DNA from: Golubevia sp. BC0850
Taxonomy: Eukaryota > Basidiomycota > Exobasidiomycetes > Golubeviales > Golubeviaceae
Length of the DNA: 64,000 bases
Assembly (NCBI GenBank): GCA_012976225.1
Contig: JAAVVG010000005.1
Span: 682,001-746,000 of the forward strand
Reading direction: 5' to 3'
Shown: one piece after another, positions 45,712 through 57,000 of the stretch
Layout of the letters: each line of letters opens with the position of its first letter
How positions within the stretch are numbered: the stretch's first letter is position 1
Made by a program: the position numbers and the translations under genes
Notes under the pieces: model-generated
Database searches by the model: none
What the model was told of the DNA's origin: nothing
The model's input: the letters and a program-made list of their open reading frames with translations, nothing else

Positions 45712-47109
45712 TCATCGCCAACTGGGAGGAAAGGAAGTAGGAAAAGAGGGAGCTCGAGGTTAGATGACCCCCATGCACCAAAAACAGCACTAAAAGAGCA
45801 TGTACAGGTCCTACTTACCAGTCTCTCCTACCTCTAAAGTCCTCAGCTTGACCCTCCCACTTTTCACCATCTCATTCTCCCCCAACACTCTCCTCGACTC
45901 TTTCCAAAGTCTGACAAAGCGTGGAGATTTCGCCTCCTCACTGCCTGCATGGATTGGCTTAGAACGGAGTACCACCTCTGTCAAGTTTGGCATAATCCTA
46001 ATTGAAAGGATATCTGAAAGCGATCTCTCTTCTTCGAAGTCGTGGTCCCTGGGTTGAGACTAGTTGAACCTGTAGAATGGAATGTGTAAAAACCTTGACG
46101 CTCGATAGCCAGGAACCTAGGTCCCCTTCCTTCATCTCCCTCATCGCGTAACAGTCTAGACTCAGAATCTTGAGCTTACTGGAGGCTGAGAGATCCGTCT
46201 TGATGGATTGCGTGGGAATGAGGTTGATGAGGCGAAGGTGTTTGATTGAAGAGTAAGAGTTGGAGAGACTTGAGAGACAGTCTATCGAAATTTGAGTACC
46301 AGAACTTATTCCAGAGGGAATAAATCCAGCTCCTAGCGTTGGAATGAAAGAGAGGGAAGCTTGACGTAAATGAGGGCAGTAGACTAAGATCCAGATCATG
46401 TTCTGAACGCTCGATCTATTTTTCGGATCCTCGGATCCTCTCAGAAACAGTCTCTTGAGTGAGTGGGTCAGGAAATGGATGGAACCTCTTTCTGCTCCGT
46501 GAGAGGGAAGCGGAAGAAGCTGCCGCTGAGGTCTGGAGTCTGGAGGTCGGAGGTTCCGGCACTTCTCAAGTACAAATACAAGAACCATCATTATTTCTGC
46601 TTCGTTCTGAGTAACTTCCCGTCCAACAGCAATCCCGAGTCGTGCCCAGAGCTCTTCAAAGAAAGCACCATCCTCTGGTGAAGCATTTTCTGGAATAGGA
46701 ATGATGTTGAGGCTCTTGACAAAGAGACCTTGTGGAGCATCTCTTTCCAGGAGATAGTAGAGGCAGTGAAGATCATCCAATGAGACAGTGACAGTTTGAA
46801 GAAGATGAGGAAGCCAACGAGTGTGACCGGACTTGGAGCTCCTAGCCAGAGCAGAGAGAGCCCTATCTCTTGATCTAATGGAAGGCAGAAAAAAATGTCA
46901 AAGCAAAGAGGAAATAGAAATGCTGAACAGTCGAAGACGAGAGCTTACCTTCTTTTTTCCTGTCTCTTTTCTCTCCACTCCTTCCCAACCTCCTCTGCCT
47001 CCGCCCAACTCCTGACCTCTTTGAGGATTGGAGGTATCACATCTTCTATGAGAGAATTGAAAGTAGTTGGTCACACCACCGAGCTCTGGCTAGTGAGTTG
47101 CTGACTCAT
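45712..47109 (-). pseudogene. F-box/LRR-like family, copy C (several lesions)
   Basis: The first exon (47109..46949) starts MSQQLTSQSS but has TGA at codon 13 (47071-47073) before PTTFNSLIEDVIPPILKEVR, the equivalent of PTTLDSLLDGAIPPIVEEIR in copy A. The second exon begins at 46874 (RSRDRALSALARSSKSGHTR). A 7-base insertion near 46545 and a 1-base loss near 46480 shift and restore the frame. About 85 residues are missing after RQASLSFIPTL. A further base shift near 46090 replaces the conserved IYRFDES region. The 3' exon piece RFVRLWKESRRVLGENEMVK survives in another frame and the last exon reads TGG CGA TGA (ends 45712). Confidence 0.55.
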
Positions 47110-47623
47110 GATTTGAAAACTGACTGCTGACTGAGTGAGAAAAGAGGGTGATGCCAATTCAGATCCAAGTTCCCCTCGCGACGTTACGTTTGATCAAGAA
47201 GACAACAGGTCATTGAAGTGAAATTTTTCTACTCACGTTTCTGTGCTTGAGTGACCAATAGAAGTTGAAGCTGATTGAGAGGCGATGGTCAGGAAGTCAG
47301 AGAAGAAGGTCTGAGTTTTCGCTCTTGCGCTGGTTGCTTATTATCACCAAATCCTCGCACGAGCCACCTCGATTCCATTTAAAATCTTGTGAGAGGTTTG
47401 CAAAAGAGATCCTTAAGTTGAGCAAAGCAAAGACAAAAATGATATTGTACAAGTGCGTCATGTCATGAAGTGAAACACGATGCAGAAATTGAGAAGGAGA
47501 TTTCAGTCCAGCAGGTTGGCCAGAAAACAATGAGGAAACAACAACAGCGCAAATAAGTCTACCCGTTTTCTGGGTAGATTTCCTCTGCCGATCTTGAGAT
47601 GAAGCGGGTTTGTGAATCCTCCC
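47110..47623. other. Intergenic region
   Basis: About 510 bases between copy C and the UTP13 stop codon. No gene, repeat or RNA recognised. Confidence 0.4.
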
Positions 47624-50600
47624 CTACTCCTCCATCGCGTCCTTGTCGCTATCCTCCTCACTTTCATCATCTTCACTTTCAACTTCCAACTTTCCGTTTG
47701 GTTGCTGATGATCCACTTGCATCTCATCATCATCTTCTGAATCATCTTCCTCTTCTTCGTCTTCTTCGTCTTCTTCATCTAAATCTTCACCTAGAATCAA
47801 ATCCATACATTTAAGAGTGTAATCAAGTACCATACTTTCAGTTAAATTCTTATCAGCTCTATTCAAATGTCTTTGAGTATAAGGTATGATACCATTTAAC
47901 AATTCACCTAAATCCTTAACTTTCGGTTTCCCATCTTTCTTATTTTTCTGAGTGATAAGTTTCGAGATTAATCCACCTTCCTTTTCTGAAGATCCATTTT
48001 CTTTGTTCTCTTCTTCTTCATCATCTTCTGATCGGTTCTTGTTACCAAGTTCGAAAGCTTCTCGAATTTCCTTGGAGCTTTTTCTCCTTAAGATAGCATG
48101 TAATACCATCTGAGAGATTTCGCAGGTCTTGCCTGTTGTGTTCCAATCTCTGATGTAGAGTAGAAGCTGGATGAGCTGGTTCTTTGGAAGGTTGGCTAAG
48201 ATTGAATCTACTGATGAGGAACCTGTTATCGATATTTGATCGGCTTTCTTGGCTTGATTGGCTGCTTTGGATTCATTGGTAATTTCAGGGTCTTCAACTT
48301 GGGTTTGACTAGAGGACTTCGGCTTTGAACTTGAAGTTGTTGATCTGTTCAATCCTAAGCCCAAGACCTCATCTAAAAGACCACTAGCACCGATAACTTC
48401 ATTGACACTATTCTGATTTTCTTCCAACTTTCCTTTCCCCTTTCCGTTCTTCTTTGATTTTGAAGTTTTTCCGTTTTCAGCAGTTTCGATAGGCTGGTCT
48501 TCAATTTCATCCAAAGAAGGTCGATTGTCAGAGACTGACTTGAAAAGATGAAAGAGTCGTCTGGGTTGATTCATCGTCAAAGCTAGAGCGATTGCGTTCT
48601 TGTAATCTGAAATCGAGAGGTAGTTATTGAAGTCTTGCTCACTGAAGTATTTGAAAGAAAGGGAAAAAAGGAAGTCAATCTCAAAGCAAAGAGAGAGAGT
48701 CAACTTTTCAAAAGGTGGTTCACTTCAAGCGTACTCACTCTTGAACCTCCAACTTTTTCCTCTCCTCTCCTTCTTTAATCTTCTCCTTAGTATCATCTTC
48801 CCACCATTCAATCCTACCATCTTCAGTTCCAACACACCATTTCCTTCCACCCTTGACAACTTTCAATCCCCAAATCCTTCCCGAACTCTCACCACCATTA
48901 TTTCCAATTTCCTGATTCCAAACTTCTTCTTCATTCTTAATGTTCCAAAGTCTAACCACTCCTTCAGCTCCAGCACTCAAAAGTTGAGTTCCACGATTCA
49001 AGAAATCGATTCTCAAAACTGAATGTGAAGAAGAATCAAAGACTTTGACGCAAGAGAAATCTTTAAGAGACCAAAGACGAATGGTTTTATCTCCTGAAGA
49101 AGTGGCGAAAGCAGCATCTATTGGTGAAAATTTGACTGACCAAATACCTCTTTTGTGACCTGAACAGATTGCTAACTGTTTTATTGTTGCTCGACTTGAT
49201 GAGATTGCGGAAGAAGATTTGCTTTTGTTGGAGGTGGAAAAAGTTAAAGCGAAAACTTTGGCAGTTTTATCTTGAGAACCAGAGATTAAAAAAGCGTTGT
49301 TTGGTGAGATATCTAGAGTGTTGATGTCTTTTTCATGGATTTTCAAGGTCAGAAGAGATTTCAGTTTAAGAGGTTTCTCAGTTTCTTCTTGAACCTCTTT
49401 GTTGTTATAAGTCGATAATTCTGATTGAGCCAGGTTGGTTAAATCCCACATCTTGATAGTTTTGTCTGAACTCCCGGTGATCATGAATGGAGAGCCGATT
49501 TCTTCGAGGTTATCAGTATCTCCATCATTAGCTTTTGAAGTGATTAGTGGTTTCTTAGCCATTGAAACGGCACCGACGCTTTCAGAATGTCCTTCGGCAA
49601 CAGCTTTACAGAACCATTCAACCCTGTCCTCTCCTTCGACTTCCTTTCCTTTCTTGGATCTATTCGTTCTCCTAGCACACCAGACCATAGAGCTTCTGTC
49701 TTTACTACCACTAACCAACCATTTGGAATCCAAAGAGGAATCTAAGCATAAAATCATATCTTTATGTTTAGTTCTGACTTCTTCTTCAGTTGATCCAATT
49801 CCTTCACCTCTTAACAATTCAACATGTCCACCACTTTCACCAATCCTATAGACTCTAGGATAATTACTATTAGTGGCAATTGCAAAATGAGTTTCAGTTG
49901 GTTTAGGTCCTACTTGATTTTCAGTTTCAGAAATTGTAGATGGAGTTTTCAAACCAAATGGAGCTAGAAGAGTTAAATCAATGATTTGATCTTGAAATCC
50001 TATCAATCGTTTCAAGAGACTTAAAGTTGGAATTGAAGATTTATTGGATTTTGAAAAATTAGGACCAGTTCTAAAAACGATGTTCTGATCTCCATGAATA
50101 GAAACCAAAGTGACTGAGTTCTTTGACTTCCCTTTACTGTTCAAAGCAGTTGAAGTACAACAATGAATCCCAATGATTCCTTGAATTTCCAACTCTTCTT
50201 CATCTTCTGTAGGCCCAACTTTGTCATTAGCAATCATCGTGCCATCGAATCTGAAATTCGAAGAATCAGGTTGAATAGAACTTATTTTCAATCCTTGATC
50301 TTTTACTAATTCCCAGATTCGGGTTTCTCCCTTTTCTCCTCCGGTCCAAAAGTAATCTTTTCCAATTCCACTTTCTTCATCTTGATCTTGATTTTCAGTG
50401 AGATTCAAATTTGGATCCTCAACCCTACCTAAACTTTCAATCCCTTCATTTGTAGTTAGGCTTTCCTTTAATTTCCAACCTGCTTTCCCATTTTCATTAA
50501 AATTCCAAAGACCAATCACTTTATCTCTACCAGCACTACACAACCATTTCCCATCCCTGGTAATTCCCAATCCTCTAATCGCAGAGAAATGTCCACCTCT

Positions 50601-51672
50601 CAAGAGATACTTAGGTTTCAAATTCCCTCCCCCTTTTAAAAGATCCCAAATTCTAATGACACCATCTACTGATCCAACTATCAATTCCATCCTCGTATCT
50701 CCCTTCGAAGAAGTATTCGTATTCCAAACTACTGAACTTATAACTCCACCTTCTTCTCCACCCCTTAAAACGTGAGTACAATTTCCAGATTTCAATTCCC
50801 AAATCTTTGTGATTCCTTCTACTGAAGAAGTTGAAAGGAATCGAGAATCTGGAGATGGGGTTGCTAGAGTTAAAGGTGAAGAATGAAGAGTTGAGAATTG
50901 TTTGAAAGGTTTGATTGAAGGTGTTGAGGTTGAGGTTGAAGTTGAAGAAGTAGGGAAAGAACAGGAAAAGATTCGCAAGCTTAAAGATCGAGAACATAGA
51001 ATTAGGTAGTTTGAATCTAGTGTTAAGGTGATTGTTGAGAGCTCTTCCGTGTCCTGCGAGAGTGAGTTCATAGAGATTGAATTGAATTTCTATCAGTTTT
51101 GTTCAAGAAAAAAAGTTTCGTCAAAACCAAGACAAGAAGACAGAGATGTGAGAGTCAAAGCAAAGAGCTTGAAGCTTGAAATGAAAAAAGAGATATCTCT
51201 CTCATCCAATGATGAACTCTCTCTGCTCTATCCGCTCTGCAGCCAAAAGAATTCCTTCTAAGATTCCAGATTTCAAGTGGAAGTAGCTCAGAAGCAGGCA
51301 AAGTCAAGTGGAAGACCTGACCTCAGCTTCCAAAGGTTTGCATTGCTCATTTCTTCCTTGCTTTTCATTTCTCGATGCGTAGCTCTGGCTCTCTACTCTT
51401 CTCCCTCTTTTCTTCCGATTGAAATCCTTCTCCAATTCATATTTTCAACATGAAACATGACCATATCCCTCGCAAATCTGACTAATACTCACTCCTCTGA
51501 TCTTTTTGACTACCCTGCCATCATTCATGTCAGTCACTACAGCATCCTCTCCCATAGCAGAGATTAAGTAGCGTCCATCCTTTGTGATAGCAGTTGGGCC
51601 ACCAGTGTAAAAAGGTCGAAGACTTTGTGTAGGGATTTGACAGAAAGAAGTGGCTTGATACGGTTGTGACAT
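47624..51672 (-). CDS. UTP13: UTP13/TBL3, WD40 subunit of the UtpB complex
   Basis: Model complement(join(47624..48641, 48739..51053, 51493..51672)), 1170 residues. Utp13 pairs with Utp12, Pwp2, Utp21, Utp18 and Utp6 in UtpB during 18S rRNA processing in the nucleolus. The first exon carries LRPFYTGGPTAITKDGRYLI and joins DTEELSTITLTLDSNYLIL across a 439-base intron. WD repeats follow (LKSGNCTHVLRGGEEGGVIS, LRGGHFSAIRGLGITRDGKW, DKTIKMWDL, DKTAKVFAL, DKTIRLWSL). The C-terminal Utp13 helical domain is in the last exon (EQDFNNYLSISDYKNAIALA, QLIQLLLYIRDWNTTGKTCE, QMVLHAILRRK), ending in a Glu/Asp tail. A model starting at the in-frame ATG 51071 would lack the first blade strand. Confidence 0.93.
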
Positions 51673-52074
51673 TCTAAGGAAGTGAGATGAATCGATGATG
51701 GAAGAAACTCGCCTTCTCGAGAAGTGGAAGAAGTGAGCCTACTCTTGAAAAATTGGTTGTGATTCTGACCCAGATTCGATCTTTGTTGAACGTTGAACTA
51801 GGATCGAACTGACTTAAAGGAATAAAGAAGTGCAATGGTAGTTCGACGGATCAAAGAATTTTTGAATCAAAGGAGATGAGGCCAGATTGTTCTAGAATCA
51901 TTTGTCGGTGCAGGTGTTGCTCTTGGGGTACCGCCCGTACCATCATCACCCACGTTCTCCTTCTTTTCCTTCTCTCCTTCTTCTTCTACCAGCACTCGCT
52001 CGATTTTATAATCACCATTCGTCAACTACCCATTTAAAAATAAAATCAAATCCCTAACCTCCAATTACCGAACC
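51673..52074. promoter_or_regulatory. Divergent promoter, UTP13 and PIN1
   Basis: 402 bases between outward-facing start codons. A CT-rich run (about 51955-51985) and an A-rich stretch (about 52030-52052) lie close to the PIN1 ATG. Promoter role inferred from arrangement. Confidence 0.5.
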
Positions 52075-53495
52075 ATGTCATCGTCTCCCTGGTCCATCAG
52101 ATTCTCCTCAACTCGTCAACTTCCATATTTCTACAATTCTCAAACTCAAGCTTCAACTTGGGAATTGCCAGAAGGAATGACTCAAGAAGTAGCCATGAGT
52201 TTGGAGGGGGCTAAATACTTAAACCAAGCTCCTGCTACTGGTGGTCAAGCTAACAAAGGCGATGGTGGTGGAGATGGTAAAGTTAGAGCTTCTCATTTGT
52301 TGATCAAACATTCGGAGAGTAGAAGACCTTCTAGTTGGAAAGAGGTGAGTAGACTTGAGATTAGTAATTTGGATTCAGAGATTGGTGGTTTGAAGGAGTG
52401 GTTGGGAAGGGAGGTGGGGGAGTTCGTTCTGTTGTCTCCATTCCTCTTTGATGGTGGAGATGGAGCTTGAATGAAAGCGGTCGAAGTAAGCCTCGATGGT
52501 ACCCGAAGAATGAGATCAGATTAAAGCTGCTCTTCGAACTTAGGTAGAAGCGAGGGGCGAGGCATCTATGTCAAGAAGAAATAAGAGCTTATCTTCGAGA
52601 GAACAGTTCCACTTCTCTTAAGCACAAAGCTCTACTCAGATTCTATGGGCGTTTCATTTAATGAGTCATTCCTGGCTATTTCTTTGGTCCTCTCAAGCAT
52701 GAAGAGGTCTGAGGAGATGGTAAAAGGGCTCGAAAGATACCCTTTGACTTTTCAGAATAGTCTATTAGAAGCCTCACCTCCTCACCCTTCACCTCAAGAA
52801 GGAATCCTTTCTGAAGAGAATCGAACATGATAAACAGTTTCACTCTTTGTCGGAAACTTAGTCGAAAGTACCTGTTCCTCAGTGGAAGAGCCCAAACGTG
52901 GCGGAAGAAACTGAGCCTACCCAGGGTTCCAGATCACACTTGAAGACGAAGATCTTTGCTGACTTGTTTTTCTCTTTTTTCTTCTTTTCATTCTTCCTTT
53001 TTCGCCCTGTTCTACCTTCGCCTCATCTCTCTCGGACTTCTTTCCTGTCTTTCAACTTCCTCCCCCTCAGTCAAACATCACCCGTTCTCCCTCCGAAGCT
53101 CTCCAAATCCTAAAATCTCATATGCAAGCATTAGGAACAACCCCAACTCCAGAAGCTTTCGGCGCTATAGCTTCTCAACATTCGTCAGTAACCCTTTCTT
53201 CTATCTTCCAAGCTCCCTGGCGTCTCTTTTCCCCTCTCGCTTGCCTTCTTTCCCCTCTCTTCCTTTTCAAAAGAATTTCTCCTCAGGGAAAAAAAAGCTG
53301 ACGATGTTCTCCCTGACTTGCTTCTCTTTCGACAGCGACTGCTCCTCAGCTTCCCGCGGTGGAGATCTAGGACCATTCGCTCGTGGACAAATGCAAAAAC
53401 CTTTCGAGGATTCGACTTTTGGATTGAAAGTTGGCGAAATGAGTGGGGTGGTTGAGACTGATAGTGGAATGCATGCTATTTTGAGGACTGGTTAG
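52075..53495 (+). CDS. ESS1: PIN1/ESS1 phospho-Ser/Thr-Pro isomerase
   Basis: Model join(52075..52344, 53071..53183, 53336..53495), 180 residues. Ess1/Pin1 isomerises phospho-Ser/Thr-Pro bonds, notably in the RNA polymerase II C-terminal domain. The WW domain is at the N-terminus ([20 protein letters not shown], then STWELPEG). A Gly-rich linker ([14 protein letters not shown]) leads to the parvulin domain: [49 protein letters not shown] with the active-site Cys, then [18 protein letters not shown] and [17 protein letters not shown]. Intron 1 is 726 bases, the longest in the window, and contains nothing I recognise. Both splices restore the conserved text exactly. Confidence 0.95.
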
Positions 53496-54051
53496 GGTGC
53501 GAGTTGGAGGTATAGATATCGAGGGGGAGAAGGATTGGAGGAAATTTAAGAATGTATGGACGATGAAAGAAGAGAACTTGTTTTACGAAATTTTCAAATG
53601 ACCCAATGAAAAACTGAACTGATCCGCGGTTTTGAGAGATGTGAAATTGAGTGTTTCAACTTGGACCTCGACGCGTGGTCGACCGATGACGAGACGTGAG
53701 ATTGAGAGAACGAGCTTTGACCCTTCCCTTCCCTGTGCACCATTCATCCTCTCATTCATCTTCTTATTCTCTTCTTATTGGAGACTGGATTCAGTAACCA
53801 TTGACGGTCCTCAACTGCAACTTGGAGTAACTGATTGACCCATCCATCGAACTCTGACCAGCTCAGCTCAGCGCTCAACCAACCAATTCAAACATCCCAG
53901 TCATTGAGCATCCTCCTCTCTCCTCTCTTCTCTCTCAATCCATCTTGAAACTATCACTCTATTCTATTCTTTTCTATTCTCACCTACTTCATCAACAAGG
54001 TTCAGACAGGGACCTTGAGGTGCAAGCACTCAATCCCATCTCAATTCACTC
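53496..54051. other. Intergenic region upstream of MRC1
   Basis: 556 bases between tandem genes. It contains a CT-rich stretch (53895-53945) before the MRC1 start and no ORF with similarity. Confidence 0.4.
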
Positions 54052-57000
54052 ATGTCAGACCCTGCAACTTCCATTGGCAACACAGATCAAGATGTGAATC
54101 TTCAATATTCAACTTCAATTCACAATTCAACTTCATACAATTCACCACTAGCACAAGATGAGCCAATTCAAAGGAAGAAAGTGACTTATGGAAGATCCAA
54201 GCCAGTCACTTCCCCTCAACCACCCTCTCCATCCAAATTCAACTCCAATCACGACCAAGAAGATCTCAATTCGGAAGAGGATCAATCATCTTCTTTCCTT
54301 TCAAAAGATCGCGCCTGTTTTTCTCCAGTCAAAGGAAAGAAACGCGTCGTTTCAGATGAAGAGGGTCAAGATAGAGATGGACGCGTCGACCGTGTAAGTT
54401 CATCTAAAAGAACTGATGCATTGGAAGTAGGGAGAAATAGGAAGAAATCTGGTGAATCAGCAATCACAGAGGGAGAAGGGGAGGAAACTTCCTATGAAAC
54501 TACTTTAAGAGAGGAATCTTCCCAAGAGAAGGAAGGGGCGAGTTTGGAGAATCGAGACCTTCAAACCCTCAAGAATCTTCAAGTTGCAGACAATAGAAAT
54601 CGAGAAAGCAAGACTTTAGAGAACAGATCTTCTCCATCAGATTTATTTGAAGGTTCAATTTCTTCTGCTCCTCCTCCGACTTCTTCAGTTAGTAATGGAA
54701 TCACGGATGAATCTGATAGACCTTTTGGTCCTGGATTTGGTAGGAAACTAAGTGGGAATGATGAGAACGAAAGTGAAAGTTCTAGTGATGATGATGATGA
54801 AGAAGAAGATGAATCTGAAGAAGAATTACAAGCTTTTGCTGGTAGAATGAAACCTAAGAACAAAGGCTCCTCAACCTCAAGTAAGAAGAAATCTTCGAAT
54901 ACTAAATTTAAATCTATTGCAAGTAGAATTATGGATTCTGAAGATTCTGAATCTGAAGCAGAATCAAACAAGACTATTACTAAAACTTCTGAACCTAAAT
55001 TATCAAAAGAAGAACGTCTCAAACGTCTTAGAGAGAGAAAGATTGAAGAACTCAGACTCCAAAATCAATCTCAAGATGGAAGTGAAAAGAGAGGTTTGAA
55101 ATCAAGTTCGCCAGTTGATGAAGACATCCTAGAAGACCAAGATCAAATCTCAATGTCTGATGATGGAGAAGAAACTTTGTTGTCTGCTTTCGATGTGGCT
55201 CAGAAAGGGATTGCTAAAACTAGAGAACTTCAAAAAGTTAAGGATTTGAAAATTAGAGAAATGGAGTTGAAACGGATGGAAGAAGAAGATAGATTGAGTG
55301 GAAGTGATTTAGGTAGTGATAGTGGAGGTGAGAAGAAAAAGAATGGTAAAGGAAAGGGAAAGGCAAAGGCAAAGGAGAGTAAGAAAGTTGGGGGGAAGGA
55401 AAGGAAAAAGAAGAAGAAGGAAACTGTCAAGAAACCTAGGGTGAGTCCTTTTGGAGCGTTCTCAAGTTTCTCTTTCTTTTGTCCCAGCTCCGACGACTGA
55501 CTGTACTGACCTATCTCCTAATCTTTATCTCTCATACAGTCGCTTCCAAAAGCTGAATTGGAGAAGATGCAAGCTGACATCGCTAGATTGGAGAGGACTT
55601 CAAAGAAAACTTTCAGAGATTTGAAAAATCAAAAATTGGACGAAGAAGAAGTGGATAGTGATGATGAAGTTGAAGGAGTAGACGATCAAGATCAAGTTGA
55701 GGAGACCTCTAGAATTTCTTTGGTGAAACCCAAAAACAAATCTGGATACGGAATCTTTGATTTGGCCGAACAATTTGCTGCGAAAGAGTGAGTTCTTCGA
55801 TTCTTACCTCAACGAGATCACTTCTCATCTTTCTCTGACGAAAGTAACTCCCATTTTTCTCTCTTTCAATGTTTTCTCTCCTCCAGGAAATTGGCTTCCA
55901 AGTACGACGATGCTCAAGAAGAAGAGGAAGAGGAAGACGAAATTAGAGATTTCGATGATTCTTCTTCTGATCGTGTAAAAGGTCTATCTAGAGCTAAAGG
56001 TATCTCTGGAACCCATAGAAAGATCGGGATTCCTTCTACCAACTCTATTCAAAGTACTAGTAGATCTTTCAACGTTTTCGTTGCTCCAGATTCTGACATC
56101 GATGGATTGGATTCTAGCTTCAAAGGAAAACGAAAGGCTCAACCTTCTTCTTCAATGTTACCAATGTCTTCAAACAAATTCAGAGCTCCAACTCAAACTG
56201 GTGAATGGAAGGCTGGTCTTCCAAAATTGAGATTTGTCTCTAACACTCAACCTAAATCTTCTTCTAAGATCGCTTCGTCTTCGGCTTCAGAAAAGCAGAA
56301 GATGAAATCTAAGGCGCCTTCCTCTGAAGATTTCCATCTATCTGATGAAGATTCTGGAGAAGAGTTGGAATTCTTGGATTTGATTCAAATGGTTGCTAAG
56401 AAAGAAGCCGCTGCGAAAGCGTTGGAAGATCAAATGATTAAAGATTTAGAATTGGCTGAGAAGAAGGAAAAATTCAGACAGATGAAATTAGATCTTGTGA
56501 ACAAGCAAAAAGGTGGAGCAGACAAGAAGAACTTGAAGACTGCTGCTAAGATTATTGAAGATGAGAAGGATCAGAAACTTAAAGCTGGGAATACTAGGAA
56601 TGAAAAGGAGAAAGAAGACGATTTAGAGATTGTCAAATCCTCGAGATCTCCTCAGCAAATGGCCAACCCTTCTTTTACTTACAAGCAAAATGGCAAATCA
56701 AATGGTTCTCCGCAAGACCTAAGAACTACTAACAATCTCAAAGAGGTCAATTCTGGAGAATCTTTGGAAGAATCTATGGATCTTTGGACTGAAAGTCAAT
56801 TTAAAGATGAGGCTAGATATGGTCATGGAACTAGACTTGGTGCCAGTGGCGGTGGTATCAAACTTAGAATCATGAAGAAGGAAAGGGAGAGTCAAATGAA
56901 CAGAAGTGACGAGAAGGACTTTGAAGTGGGAAGTGTAGCTAGGAAACTTAAATTCGGTGAAGATGAAGATCAAGAAGAACTTGAAATCGAACTCGAGGAT

